Source: Niabella sp. (GTDB lineage: Bacteria; Bacteroidota; Bacteroidia; Chitinophagales; Chitinophagaceae). From it: a stretch of DNA of 64,000 nucleotides. A model generated the notes under the pieces. It searched no databases. It worked only from the letters and a program-made list of their open reading frames with translations, and was not told the origin of the DNA. Both the position numbers and the translations under genes were made by a program. The stretch is from positions 152,657 through 216,656 of the forward strand of contig NZ_JASLGT010000034.1 in NCBI RefSeq assembly GCF_030150205.1, written 5' to 3'. This document shows, one piece after another, positions 16,948 through 26,662 of this stretch (positions are counted from its first letter, which is position 1; every line of letters begins with the position of its first letter).

Positions 16948-17002
16948 GAGTTGTGCTTTGTGAAATCCTTAACTTGCACAAATTAAGTGAATCCGATTAT
17001 TT

Positions 17003-17611
17003 ATGCCCGTTATTTTTCAAGAAGAAATTAACAATTCCACAAGGTTGGGGATCTGGAAGATCGAGGAGGAGCCAGCGTTCTTCCGGGAGAAGGTTCCCCT
17101 GCACCGGGCGGTGACCCATCCGCATAAAATGTTGCAGCATCTTGCCGGCCGTTTTTTATTGCAATACCTGTTTCCCGGTTTCCCGTACCACCTGATACAA
17201 ATTGCAGAAACACGCAAACCTTTTCTTCCGGATGAAGCCTTTCATTTTTCTATTTCGCATTGCGGCGATTATGCGGCAGCCATCGTAAGCCGGGAGCAGC
17301 GCGTGGGTATTGATATTGAAATTCCCGTGGAAAAAGTGATCTCCATCCGGCATAAATTTATGAGTCCGGCAGAAGTAGAGATCCTGAACCCGCTTTCCAT
17401 GGAGGAATATACACAGGTATGGTCGGCTAAAGAAGCGGTGTATAAATGGTATGGCTTTGGCAAAGTGGATTTCCGGGAACATATCCGGTTTACGGGATAT
17501 AATGATCTGCGGTCCGCTTTTGATTGTCATTTTATGCTTACGGATAGTCGTTTAACGGTGCACCTGCAGCAATTAGCGGGACTTTGTTTGAGTTATGTGG
17601 TTTCGGAGTAG
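17003..17611 (+). CDS. 4'-phosphopantetheinyl transferase superfamily protein
   Basis: 202 residues, Sfp/AcpT-like size. Seen: FHFSISHCGDYAAAIVS, the Mg-binding VGIDIEIPVEKV (Asp104, Glu106) and the signature WSAKEAVYKWYG (Trp140, Lys143, Glu144). It transfers 4'-phosphopantetheine from CoA to a conserved serine of an acyl or peptidyl carrier protein. No carrier protein, fatty-acid, PKS or NRPS gene is in the window, so its partner is elsewhere; Bacteroidota often use such an enzyme in addition to, or for, housekeeping ACP. Divergent from dcd. Confidence 0.9.
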   Translation: MPVIFQEEINNSTRLGIWKIEEEPAFFREKVPLHRAVTHPHKMLQHLAGRFLLQYLFPGFPYHLIQIAETRKPFLPDEAFHFSISHCGDYAAAIVSREQRVGIDIEIPVEKVISIRHKFMSPAEVEILNPLSMEEYTQVWSAKEAVYKWYGFGKVDFREHIRFTGYNDLRSAFDCHFMLTDSRLTVHLQQLAGLCLSYVVSE

Positions 17612-17654
17612 CAATATTCGTTTAAAGCTCCAGGTTAGATAGGCTTTATACTTG

Positions 17655-17775
17655 GTGTGAAATTCGGTTTTAGCGGTTAGCATTCAGCTTTCAGTTGATA
17701 CCGCTGTGGATTCAGCTCCGGCATCAAACGAAACCCTCGTCTCCCAGGTCTTCTTGTCCCCCCCAAAGCTCAACC
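17655..17775. repeat. Inverted copy of the 14600-14700 repeat block
   Basis: Read on the minus strand this block matches 14640-14700 over about 60 bp (GACAAGAAGACCTGGGAGAC against GACAGGAAGACTTGGGAGAC, then TTTGATGCCGGAGCTG against TTTGATGCTGGAGCTG). The two copies are in opposite orientation and enclose the E2-dcd-PPTase block. CAGCTTTCAG motifs at its left end link it to the CTGATA-rich repeat group. Confidence 0.55.
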
Positions 17776-17793
17776 TTAAACCTGAAACAAAAC

Positions 17794-19449
17794 CTACGCC
17801 TGCACCATTTCCCTTGCGTTCTCCAACGCCGCGGCAGTGGGCTTTTCGCCGCTCAGCATTTTTGCGATGGCCGTGATCCGTTCTTCGGTATCGAGCTGGC
17901 GCATGCCGGTGCGTACCTGTTTCCCGGCTACTTCTTTATACACAAAATAGTGGGCATCGGCACGGCCGGCGATCTGCGGCTGATGGGTAATGCAGATCAC
18001 CTGACGGCTGGCGGCCAGGTCCTTCATAATAATACCTACCTGTTTCGCCGCTTCTCCCGAAATGCCGGTATCAATTTCATCAAAGATGAGAGTGGGAAGG
18101 TTCATCCGCTGGGCTACGAGGCTTTTGATGCAAAGCATCAGCCGGCTTAATTCGCCACCGCTGGCTACTTTATTCACCGGTTTAAACTGTCCGCTCTTGT
18201 TAGCATCAAACAGGAAATCCACGGCATCGGCTCCCTGGATACCCAGGGCTTTTTTCTCAAAAGAAACCTGGAGTGCTGCATTGGGCATGCCCACCTGGGT
18301 AAGGAGGGTATCTACTTTTTTCTCAAAAGGGGCGATCTGTTTTTTACGGGCTTCCGAAATTTTTTGTGCCAGAGCTTCTGCAGAAAGGCGCCGCTGTTCG
18401 GTAGCGGCTTCCAGAGCGGCAATATCTTCCTGGATATGCGCCACATCCTGCAGTTTTTCCTCCAACTCTTTTTGCAGGATCAACAGTTCATTGGTCGATT
18501 GTACCCCGTGCTTTTTCTGCAGCCGGTATCCCATGGAAAGCCGGTCGCTCAGGGTTTCTATTTTTTCCGGATCATAGTGAATGCCATTACTGATATGCTC
18601 AAGCTCTGCTGCAATATCCTGCAGCTCTACCTGTGCACTGTTCAAGCGGTGTACGAGGTCCGGGAGGTCTTTATGAAAATTACTGTAATTGGCCAGGAGG
18701 TGCGCGATGCTTTTTAACTGCTGTACTAGTGGTTGTTCGCCCTCTTCCAGCTCACTGTATGCCCGGCCCAATGCGCCCTTAATGCCTTCGGAGTTGGAAA
18801 GTAGTTTGAGCGAAGCATCGATCTCTTCCAGCTCATTTTCCTGCAAGTTGGCTTCGGCCAGCTCATCGTACTGGAATTGATTGTAGTCGCTTTCTTTATC
18901 CAGCTGTGCCTGCTGTGCTTTCAGATGCTCCAGCTTTTTTTTATGTTGCTGCCATTCGGCAAAGGTCAACCGGTAGTCGCTGACGAGTTTGGTATTGTTA
19001 GCCAGTGCATCCAGTACATGTACCTGGAACCCGGAATCACCCAGTTGCAGGGTGTCGAACTGTTGATGCAGATCTACCAGCAATGAACTCAGCTGCTGCA
19101 GTTGCCCCAGGTTTACCGGGGTGTCATTGATAAACGCGCGGCTTTTACCATTGATGCCGATCTCCCGCCGGATGGTAATTTCAGGAGCGGGGTCAAGATC
19201 GTTGGCTTCCAGGAATTGCGTGATCTTACTTACCGTTCCCGGTGTAAACAAACCTTCGATAATGCATTTTTTTTCTTTATCTACCAGGGCGGCGGTGTCG
19301 GCTCTTTCTCCCAGTATGAGGGACAAGGCTCCCAGTATGATTGATTTCCCGGCGCCGGTTTCACCGGTTACAATATTCATCCCGTTGGAGAAATGAATCT
19401 CCAGCGTATCAATGATCACATAGTTCCTGATATGTAGTTGTTTCAGCAT
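17794..19449 (-). CDS. recN: DNA repair protein RecN
   Basis: 551 residues from the ATG at 19449, where the family normally starts (MLKQLHIRNYVIIDTLEIHF); eight further upstream codons are rejected. RecN is an SMC-like ATPase acting in double-strand-break repair. Walker A is GETGAGKS (29-36). A long coiled-coil region rich in Glu/Lys/Gln covers about 150-370. The C-terminal ATPase half contains the ABC-type signature ASGGELSRLMLCIK and Walker B LPTLIFDEIDTGISG, then VICITHQPQIA. It stands alone in its transcription direction with no visible LexA-type site. Confidence 0.96.
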   Translation of the reverse strand: MLKQLHIRNYVIIDTLEIHFSNGMNIVTGETGAGKSIILGALSLILGERADTAALVDKEKKCIIEGLFTPGTVSKITQFLEANDLDPAPEITIRREIGINGKSRAFINDTPVNLGQLQQLSSLLVDLHQQFDTLQLGDSGFQVHVLDALANNTKLVSDYRLTFAEWQQHKKKLEHLKAQQAQLDKESDYNQFQYDELAEANLQENELEEIDASLKLLSNSEGIKGALGRAYSELEEGEQPLVQQLKSIAHLLANYSNFHKDLPDLVHRLNSAQVELQDIAAELEHISNGIHYDPEKIETLSDRLSMGYRLQKKHGVQSTNELLILQKELEEKLQDVAHIQEDIAALEAATEQRRLSAEALAQKISEARKKQIAPFEKKVDTLLTQVGMPNAALQVSFEKKALGIQGADAVDFLFDANKSGQFKPVNKVASGGELSRLMLCIKSLVAQRMNLPTLIFDEIDTGISGEAAKQVGIIMKDLAASRQVICITHQPQIAGRADAHYFVYKEVAGKQVRTGMRQLDTEERITAIAKMLSGEKPTAAALENAREMVQA

Positions 19450-19658
19450 CGGAAGGCAAATTAAGAAAAACAATGCTCAAATCTCCATTCTGTATTCTCA
19501 ATTTTCTGTTTATAAGCCTGTTTGAATTTTTATTGAATGGTTAAGCGGGCCTGGTCTTCAGGGATCTTTGCCGGCAGGTATTTGCAGGAAATATTACGTC
19601 CATGTGCATATGAAGCGGCTTCGGATATAAAACATCGGGCATTGACAGACAATATCGG

Positions 19659-19722
19659 AAAATAAAAACCCCCATTCTTGCAAATGGGGGAAAATAAAAA
19701 AGCCTGTCTGCAGGCAGACAGG
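19659..19722 (-). terminator. Two tandem intrinsic terminators behind the zinc-ribbon gene
   Basis: Read on the minus strand, an 8-bp stem CCTGTCTG/CAGACAGG (19703-19722) is followed by a T-rich tract (19691-19702), and then a second stem CCCCCATT/AATGGGGG (19669-19690) is followed by another T-rich tract. Both point the same way and end the 19733-20488 gene (and the Nif3-like gene before it). The rest of the gap down to recN (19450-19658) shows no gene. Confidence 0.85.
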
Positions 19723-19732
19723 AAAAAAGAAT

Positions 19733-20488
19733 TTATTTTACTTCAACGTTGTTGTGCAGCTCTTCATCCACCAGGATGCGGCCGCAGTTTTCACAAGCGA
19801 TGATTTTCTTATGTTGTTTGATCTCGCTCTGTTTTTGCGGAGGAATGGCATAAAAGCATCCGCCACAGGCATCGCGCACTACGGGTACTACTGCCAGTCC
19901 GTTGCGGAAGTTACCGCGGATCTTTTCGTAGCTGGCCAGCAGGCGGGGTTCTACATTTTCTTTCGCGGCTTCGGAAAGTTTCAGAAATTCTTTCTCTTCT
20001 TTTTCGTTGGCAGAGATGATCTTTTCCAGTTCAGTCTTTTTCAGATCCAGTACGCCTTCTTTAGCGCCCAGGTTCTTTTTGGCCTTTTCCAGCAATACTA
20101 CCTTGTCGGAAATTTCTTCATTCGCATCTTTGATATGCTTTTCAGCCAGTTTGATCTCCAGCTGTTGCATTTCGATCTCTTTGTTGATCGCCTCAAATTC
20201 ACGGTTGTTTTTTACATTCTCACTGTCCTTTTCGTATTTTTTTATCAGCTCTTCCGATTCTTTGATTGCCCCTTTCCGCTCTTCAATGAATTCTGTAACG
20301 CCATTGATCTCTTCCTCAATGCGTGTTTGCCGGGAGTGCAAACCCTGGATCTCATCTTCCAGGTCAGCTACTTCCATTGGCAGCTCACCTTTTAAAATTT
20401 TGATCTCATCCATCTTGCTGTCAATTTTTTGCAGATTGATCAGGGAGCCCAGTTTTTCTTCAATTGAAAACTCTTTAATTTGTGGCAT
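19733..20488 (-). CDS. Coiled-coil protein with C-terminal C4 zinc ribbon
   Basis: 251 residues. About 180 N-terminal residues are an almost continuous coiled coil (heptad-like Glu/Lys/Ile/Leu pattern, e.g. KKYEKDSENVKNNREFEAIN). The C-terminus has a zinc ribbon: ACGGCFYAIPPQ and IACENCGRILV, a CxxC...CxxC arrangement. This is the widespread DUF164/CdsZ-like family of bacterial zinc-ribbon proteins. Role unresolved in most bacteria. It follows the Nif3-like gene by 54 bp on the same strand, a pairing seen widely in Bacteroidota, so the two are probably cotranscribed and functionally linked. The double terminator downstream ends the unit. Confidence 0.9.
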   Translation of the reverse strand: MPQIKEFSIEEKLGSLINLQKIDSKMDEIKILKGELPMEVADLEDEIQGLHSRQTRIEEEINGVTEFIEERKGAIKESEELIKKYEKDSENVKNNREFEAINKEIEMQQLEIKLAEKHIKDANEEISDKVVLLEKAKKNLGAKEGVLDLKKTELEKIISANEKEEKEFLKLSEAAKENVEPRLLASYEKIRGNFRNGLAVVPVVRDACGGCFYAIPPQKQSEIKQHKKIIACENCGRILVDEELHNNVEVK

Positions 20489-20542
20489 ATGTTTCTTACT
20501 GTTTGAATGTGTTTTAAAAATCAGACAATCAAAAAATCCGCG

Positions 20543-21637
20543 TTACAGATAGTGCACGGGATTGGTATTTATTGCTGTTTTAAGGACGGCAAAGTTAGGG
20601 ATTTTTTCCTGTAAAACGTGTTGAAGCAATTCTATGGTGTACTGCTCGCTTTCGTAATGTCCGATATCTGCCAGCAGGATTTTCCCATCTGCGTCAAAGA
20701 ATTCGTGGTATTTGATATCTGCGCTAACGTATGCGTCTGATCCTGAATTGATTGCGGCTTTTGTTAAAAAGCTGCCAGCACCGCCGCAGATACTTACTTT
20801 TTTGATTTTTCTTCCCCGGAGAGCGGTATGGCGTACTACGGAAAGGTTGAAGACGGCCTTCAGTTGCTGAAGGAAGTCAACTTCTTCCAGGGCCTCCTTG
20901 AATTCACCGATAATACCGGCCCCCACTTCCTGGTGGAGATTGTTTAATGCAATGGTTTCATACGCCACCTCTTCGTAGGGGTGGTTTTCGCGTAGCGCGG
21001 TGAGGATCTTGTTTTTTAGGTAAAACGGGTACAGGATCTCTATTTTTAGTTCTTCGGCTTCGTGCCGGACCCCGATTTCCCCGGTAAAGGGTTGGGCATC
21101 ACCTCCCGGCAGGAAAGTGCCTTTTCCGGTTGCGCTAAAACTGCATTCCCGGTAATTACCGATTTCTCCGCCACCGGCCGCAAAAATGGCGGCGCGTACT
21201 TTTTCCGCGTATTCTGGTGGTACAAAGAAATAAAGCTTTTCGAGTTGGCGTTCCTTCGGTGCTAATATTTGCAGGTTGGTCAATCCGAGTTTCTCAGCAA
21301 TCTTTCCGTTTACACCGTGGAGCACATTGTCAAGGTTGGTATGAATGGCATAAATGGCGATATCGTGTTTGATGGTCTTAATAAGCGTGCGTTCCACATA
21401 ATTGTTGCCATTGATCTTTTTGAGCCCTGAAAAAACAATAGGGTGATGGGCAACCACCAGGTTGCAGCTTTTTTCGATGGCCTCGTCCACCACAGCTTCA
21501 ACTGCATCCAGGCAGCACAGGATACCGGTACATTGCCAACCCGGCCGGCCGGTGAGTAACCCGGCATTGTCATAGCTTTCCTGCAGGGCAGGCGGGGCGA
21601 TATCCTCCAGGATTTTTATAATAGAACCGATGGTCAT
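20543..21637 (-). CDS. Nif3-like dinuclear metal centre protein
   Basis: 364 residues. Matches the Nif3/YbgI (DUF34) family with an inserted central domain. N-terminal SYDNAGLLTGRPGW, the metal-ligand motif VVAHHPIVFSGLK (two His), AIYAIHTNLDNV, and the C-terminal YVSADIKYHEF and DIGHYESEQYTIELL (His and Glu ligands). The ~130-residue insertion in the middle (LEKLYFFVPPEYAEKVRAAI to PYEEVAYETIALNN) is the PII/CutA-like domain of the longer family form. Members bind two metal ions; a GTP-cyclohydrolase label often attached to them is not well supported. Probably in an operon with the zinc-ribbon gene downstream. Confidence 0.92.
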   Translation of the reverse strand: MTIGSIIKILEDIAPPALQESYDNAGLLTGRPGWQCTGILCCLDAVEAVVDEAIEKSCNLVVAHHPIVFSGLKKINGNNYVERTLIKTIKHDIAIYAIHTNLDNVLHGVNGKIAEKLGLTNLQILAPKERQLEKLYFFVPPEYAEKVRAAIFAAGGGEIGNYRECSFSATGKGTFLPGGDAQPFTGEIGVRHEAEELKIEILYPFYLKNKILTALRENHPYEEVAYETIALNNLHQEVGAGIIGEFKEALEEVDFLQQLKAVFNLSVVRHTALRGRKIKKVSICGGAGSFLTKAAINSGSDAYVSADIKYHEFFDADGKILLADIGHYESEQYTIELLQHVLQEKIPNFAVLKTAINTNPVHYL

Positions 21638-21770
21638 ATAAAAAGTTTGGCAATAAAGATAAGCCTGCGGAATTTAAAATAACCAATATGGAATTTTAAA
21701 TTTAAAGGTAAAGAGCCGCTTATTACTGCACCAGTTTTACATGCAATATTCCTTATTTTTCATTTTACAT

Positions 21771-24155
21771 TTATTGCCGCCCGGGTTCCACATACTGTTC
21801 CAGCATCAATAGCTTGCCGGTAGTGGTGATGCCTTCGGCAACGATCTTGAACCGTTTGGTACGGTCGTTATTGTAAAAGGGAATGGCAATGCGCTGGTCT
21901 TTGCCGGATACAAATAGTTCGGGTTTCCAGTCAAGCGTGAGCCGGTAGTCATTGTATTGATTGTCCGCAGGGGTAGCATAGTCAGGGGCATAAAATTCCT
22001 TCATTATGCTGTATCCTTCATAATCTACAATGGTGGCGGAAGATTCCATGGCATTGTTGAGCTCATCACCACGTTTGGTATATACCGCCAGTACACCGCC
22101 CGCTCCACCGCCAGGCGCTCCTACAAAATTGGGAAATACTTTTACAAGCGCAATGTCGGATGGGGGGATGGCTTCGATCATGCCGGCGTCTACAGGCATT
22201 TCATCCAGGTATAGCTGCATCGGTTGCCGGGCACCCGCCTGCCGGTAAAACAGCCGGTAATTGCCAAATTGCCCGCCACGTTCAATGGTTAAACTGGGGA
22301 TCCGTCCCTGCAGGTAATCAAAAATATTCTGGTTCGGAATAAATTCCCGTGTAAGGTCCATGGTGCGGGCATTGATGCCGCCGGCAAACAGTCCGCTCAT
22401 ATAACGCTCTTCCAGTTTTTGCAGGCGGGTTTTGGTGCCCAGCACTACCACGCTATCCAGCATCACGCCCTCGCCACAGGTATAATCGAAATAGGCCGTA
22501 CCCATTTTTGAGGCAAGGGTACCGCTGGTACCCGCTGCAGGGTCGAAGGGTAGCTTCAGCGGTGGCAATGCGTAAGAGCGGGTAAGGGAGTCGGCATTGA
22601 GTTTTATTGTAAGGAATTTATTTTTCTTCCCCATCACATCGCTGAACAATACCCGGGCCTTATTAAAAAAGATCATTGAATCCATTTTGAACCGGCCTTC
22701 GGCGTCTGTTTTAATGGTTTGCAGACTGCGTCCCGAATCGGTGGCTACCCACACCAGCAGATCGCGGTCAGCAAAGGATTTACCGGAGCCGGCGATGGTT
22801 GCCTTACCGGAGAGGCTGATAAAACCCGGATCCTTATGCTGCGGTTCCGGCAAGGTATTGGCCGCAACATCCGTCCACTTAAACCGGCGCCAGCCGTTGG
22901 TCAGCATCAATAGCTCCACCGCTTCGGCCGCACCGGGATCATTGCTGAAATAATAACGGGGCTCATGTACATAGCCTGGGATATCGCTGGTGAGTAAAAA
23001 TGCGCTGTAAATGTTCTGGGGACGATATCCTCCCGATTCATAATCTGCATCAGTAACGGAAACGGAAAAGTTGCCGGTTACGCTATCCGGCAGCAGGATG
23101 CTGAAATGGTTTTTTTTGCGGGGCGCATTATTGAGCGTATCGGCTTTAAAGCTTGCCGCCTGTATGTATTCCTTATTGTTAATGAAGGTTAACCGCTCAG
23201 CCAGGGGTATGCCATCTTTATTAAAGAACGTAACCTGTAATACACCGGACGGAAGGTTGCCGGTTTGAATAACACCACTGATCCTGTTGCCGGCAGCCGG
23301 TGTCAGTTGCTGTTTAAATACGATCTGATGCTGCATCTGGCCTGCCATATACGCCGGTGTTTGCCGGCTGCCATTGTAATTAAGGATAAAAGTTTTAGCG
23401 GTATTGCTGTTCTTTAGCTGAACCACCAGACCTTCAGCGCTGCTTTCGGGCAGGCTCACCGGTGGCTGTCCGGCAAGCAAAGCATGATAACGCATGCCGG
23501 CAGCAGGGGTAAGGGTAAATTGACCCATACCATCATGACGGCTGGTAAACCGGGTAATGATCCGGTTTTGTTCATCCCTGATTTCCCCCGAAACCGTTGC
23601 CGGCAGTCCGTTGGCGTCAACAGCTTTAAATGCAATATTATTGGCGAGGCCGGAGACCAGGTTCCCGCCTTCAGGAAAAAAGCGGAGATCCGTCGCTGCG
23701 GGAGCAGAGGCCGGCGCCGTACGTTGTTTATTGCGTCCGTAAATCAGGATGCGTTGCGAAAACAGGTAGCCTTTATCAAAATTGAGCATCAGGGGCGTAT
23801 AGGCCCGTAACTGGTAAGAACCGGTAGGGAGGGAGTCCGGCAGGTCGAACTGGCCATAGGAAAGCGCTCCGAACACCGGAACGATCTTTTTAATAACCAG
23901 GTTAGACCGGTTATTTAATAATTCTACAAATAAGGTTGAGTTGGCCGCCGAAGGCAGAAAGCCGGACATAAAATAGGCTTTGAACCAAAGCGTTTGCCCG
24001 GAGAAATACGCTGCACGATCAAGCTGCAGGTATGTTTTTTCGATGGGATTTTTTTCATTCCATGCGTTCAGGCGGGTAACAAAATCCTGACCGGATGCCG
24101 GGGCCGCGCCGGCAATAGCCAGCAGCACTGCCATGAGTTTTAAAAAGCGCATCAT
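21771..24155 (-). CDS. Secreted plug-only TonB-receptor-like protein (paralogue A)
   Basis: 794 residues (start could be the first or second of two adjacent ATG codons) with a signal peptide to about residue 22 (ASGQ-DF). The N-terminal half looks like macroglobulin-type MG domains (EKTYLQLDRAAYFSGQTLWF KAY split here; SYQLRAYTPLML), as in a group of Bacteroidota surface proteins. The C-terminal third resembles a TonB-receptor plug (IFDYLQGRIPSLTI, LYLDEMPVDAGMIEAIPPSD, GGVLAVYTKRG) but no beta-barrel follows: the protein ends about 110 residues after the plug. So it cannot itself be an outer-membrane channel. Its paralogue lies 110 bp upstream on the same strand. Function unknown; a periplasmic or surface anchoring role is possible. 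Confidence 0.8.
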   Translation of the reverse strand: MMRFLKLMAVLLAIAGAAPASGQDFVTRLNAWNEKNPIEKTYLQLDRAAYFSGQTLWFKAYFMSGFLPSAANSTLFVELLNNRSNLVIKKIVPVFGALSYGQFDLPDSLPTGSYQLRAYTPLMLNFDKGYLFSQRILIYGRNKQRTAPASAPAATDLRFFPEGGNLVSGLANNIAFKAVDANGLPATVSGEIRDEQNRIITRFTSRHDGMGQFTLTPAAGMRYHALLAGQPPVSLPESSAEGLVVQLKNSNTAKTFILNYNGSRQTPAYMAGQMQHQIVFKQQLTPAAGNRISGVIQTGNLPSGVLQVTFFNKDGIPLAERLTFINNKEYIQAASFKADTLNNAPRKKNHFSILLPDSVTGNFSVSVTDADYESGGYRPQNIYSAFLLTSDIPGYVHEPRYYFSNDPGAAEAVELLMLTNGWRRFKWTDVAANTLPEPQHKDPGFISLSGKATIAGSGKSFADRDLLVWVATDSGRSLQTIKTDAEGRFKMDSMIFFNKARVLFSDVMGKKNKFLTIKLNADSLTRSYALPPLKLPFDPAAGTSGTLASKMGTAYFDYTCGEGVMLDSVVVLGTKTRLQKLEERYMSGLFAGGINARTMDLTREFIPNQNIFDYLQGRIPSLTIERGGQFGNYRLFYRQAGARQPMQLYLDEMPVDAGMIEAIPPSDIALVKVFPNFVGAPGGGAGGVLAVYTKRGDELNNAMESSATIVDYEGYSIMKEFYAPDYATPADNQYNDYRLTLDWKPELFVSGKDQRIAIPFYNNDRTKRFKIVAEGITTTGKLLMLEQYVEPGRQ

Positions 24156-24265
24156 TACCTGATGTTTTATAAAGAAATTACAAAATAAACTGCAAATGGT
24201 TTTGCAATTGCAGCTATTCTGAGATGCGCTTTTGCCGGATATTACACAATGGGACGCCGGAAAAA

Positions 24266-26662
24266 TCAGTTGCCCCCGATCGTTTTTTCGATCATCAGCA
24301 TCCGGCCATCACTGGTAAGCCCTTCAACCACTACCCGAAAGCGCTTGGTGCGGTCATTGTTATAAAAAACAACGGGCACTTTGGGACTGATATTGGCCAG
24401 GTAGATATCCGGCAACCAGGCCAGGGTCAGGCGGTCGTCCGGCTTCGATAGATCTACATTTTTAAGATCGTAGTCGGGGGTATAAAATTGTTTGATAATG
24501 GAGTATCCCCTGTACTGTACGATATCAGTGGCCGCATCCGTAGCGGCTGCAAGGTCGGCACCTTTCTTCATATAGATGGCCAGTGCGCTACCGCCTCCGG
24601 CCGTACCCACAAAATTGCCCATTACTTTTACAAAGGCGATCTGGTTTACCGGGATAGATTCGATAAATACGGGGTCCGTTGGCATTTCATCCAGGTAAAG
24701 CGCCATTTTCCCGTTTCCAAAACCGCCATCCCTGTATTTTACCACGTATTGCCCCTCCTGGTCGCGGCCTACCGTTACGCCTGGTATCCGTCCCTGGATG
24801 TATTCAAAAATATTCATGCCACCACCCGGTTCATTCCGGAGGTCGAGGATCCGGGAATTAATACCCCCGGAGAACAGGCCGCTGGTATATTCATCTTCCA
24901 GTTTCTCCTTGTCGGATTTCTGGCGTGCCTTAACGGTTACATTTTTTAAGGTCAGTCCTTCCGCTTTCAGGTAGTCGTTATAGGCATTCAGCATTTTTTC
25001 CGCTACCTCTGTATGAAGCGTATCCCTGAAAGGGATCTGGATCAATGGCATCTGGAAATTGCGGCGTAGCGAATCGCCGTCCATCTGAACCTTTATGAAT
25101 TTGCTTTTGGAACCCTTGGTATCGGCAAACAGGATCCGGTTGGCTTCGTAAAACATCTGGGAATCCAGGCGGAAATTACCCAGGGAATCGGTATGAATGA
25201 ATTTTGTAGTCCGGGCCTTGCTCAGGAGCGTATCCACCGGGGTCCGCATCATAATTACATCTTTGTCGGCAAACGGCTTGCGGGTACCTTCGATGGTTAT
25301 TTTTCCTTTGAAATTGATAAAGCCAGGGTCCAGGTACTGTTTAGCCGGAAGGGTGTTGCTGGCAACCTCGCTCCATTTAAAACGCGTCCAGCCATTGGTC
25401 ATCATTACCAGGTCAAGCGCGCTTCTTACAGAATCGGCATCCGACCGGAAATAGTAAGCAGGGTTGTGGATATACCCCTTAAGATCACTGTTGAGCAGAA
25501 AGTATGAATAAATATTTAACGGTCGATACGCATCGGTTTCATAATCCGCATCGGTAACGGAAACACTGAAGTTGCCGATGATGGTATCTTTTAGCTGAAA
25601 GCTCAGGTGATTTTTTTGATGGGCCGTTGTATTCAGCGTGTCGGCTACCAGTTCTCCCGGTAGTATATATTCTTTATTGTCGACAAAAGTAAGCCGTTCA
25701 GCCAGGGGCATATTATCCTTATTAAACACGGTAACATGCAGGATACCGGACAACAGGTTGTTGGTTTGAATAACACCCCCGAGGAGGTCTTTTCCTTGCT
25801 GAAACGATTGTTTGAAAATTACCTGGTTTCCCATTTGCCCGATCATATAAGCGGCATGAAACTCCTGGGGCAATCCCTGGGGATGCTCAATTCTGAATTG
25901 TTTTCCCTTTGATGAACTGGCGATGCTGAAGGTGATCCCTTTAGCTGTAGCCGCCGGAAGGGGGTATTGCTTGGACGGGTCTTTATCCAGTACCACGTAA
26001 TAGGTTTCGGCGGGTTGGGGCACAACCGTGAGGATGCCCATACCATCATGCCGGGTGGTAAGCGCTGAAATAACCTCCCCTTTGTTATTTTTCAGCTGCC
26101 CGGATACATCTACCGGAAACCCGTTTTGATCAACGGCTTTAAATGCCACGTTGTTCAGGAGCGTATTGATGAGATTGCCGCCTTCCGGGAAGAATTGCAG
26201 GCTGATGGCGCCGGGGGTTTCTTTGCCCTTCGTTTCTTTGGCAGCCGTTCCAAAGATCTCAATGCGTTTGTTGTAGGTAAAACCCGGCTGGTTCAGCATC
26301 AGGGGGGTATAGGCGCGTAGCTGGTAAGAGCCGGACGTGAAGTTTTCGGGAAGCTCCACCTGTCCAAGTGAAACACCCATAAAGGCCGGAAATACCTTCC
26401 GGATCAGGACGGTTGATTTATTGTCGAGCAATTCCACATACACGGAAGAATTTTTAGTGCTGGGAATAAAATCCGACAAAAAATAAGCCTTGAACCAGAT
26501 CGATTGTCCTGCGATATACGACTCCCGGTCGAGGTGGAGATACAACTTCTCAATGGTGTTTTTTTCGCCCCAATTGTCAAGTGTTTGTTCCAGTGTTTGT
26601 GCTTTTGCAGCCAGAAAGCCGCCGATGGTAATGGCTAAAATGAACAGCTTTTTCAGACTCAT
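24266..26662 (-). CDS. Secreted plug-only TonB-receptor-like protein (paralogue B)
   Basis: 798 residues, signal peptide to about residue 21 (FLAAKAQ). Same domain order as the neighbouring gene at 21771-24155: MG-like N-terminus (EKLYLHLDRESYIAGQSIWF), central beta domains with NAYNDYLKAEG-type linker, then plug-like IFEYIQGRIPGVTV, LYLDEMPTDPVFIESIPVNQ and GGSALAIYMKKG, ending without a barrel. The two proteins align end to end by eye with many identical blocks (for example VVFYNNDRTKRFRVVVEG against AIPFYNNDRTKRFKIVAEG), so they arose by tandem duplication long enough ago to diverge. Transcription probably starts here and reads through into the paralogue. Confidence 0.8.
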   Translation of the reverse strand: MSLKKLFILAITIGGFLAAKAQTLEQTLDNWGEKNTIEKLYLHLDRESYIAGQSIWFKAYFLSDFIPSTKNSSVYVELLDNKSTVLIRKVFPAFMGVSLGQVELPENFTSGSYQLRAYTPLMLNQPGFTYNKRIEIFGTAAKETKGKETPGAISLQFFPEGGNLINTLLNNVAFKAVDQNGFPVDVSGQLKNNKGEVISALTTRHDGMGILTVVPQPAETYYVVLDKDPSKQYPLPAATAKGITFSIASSSKGKQFRIEHPQGLPQEFHAAYMIGQMGNQVIFKQSFQQGKDLLGGVIQTNNLLSGILHVTVFNKDNMPLAERLTFVDNKEYILPGELVADTLNTTAHQKNHLSFQLKDTIIGNFSVSVTDADYETDAYRPLNIYSYFLLNSDLKGYIHNPAYYFRSDADSVRSALDLVMMTNGWTRFKWSEVASNTLPAKQYLDPGFINFKGKITIEGTRKPFADKDVIMMRTPVDTLLSKARTTKFIHTDSLGNFRLDSQMFYEANRILFADTKGSKSKFIKVQMDGDSLRRNFQMPLIQIPFRDTLHTEVAEKMLNAYNDYLKAEGLTLKNVTVKARQKSDKEKLEDEYTSGLFSGGINSRILDLRNEPGGGMNIFEYIQGRIPGVTVGRDQEGQYVVKYRDGGFGNGKMALYLDEMPTDPVFIESIPVNQIAFVKVMGNFVGTAGGGSALAIYMKKGADLAAATDAATDIVQYRGYSIIKQFYTPDYDLKNVDLSKPDDRLTLAWLPDIYLANISPKVPVVFYNNDRTKRFRVVVEGLTSDGRMLMIEKTIGGN

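Noticed and set aside
19510..19660. Minus-strand frame without start codon upstream of the double terminator, ending ...DQARLTIQ
   Set aside because: About 45 codons, no ATG, no known family; could be a gene relic but evidence is too thin to annotate.
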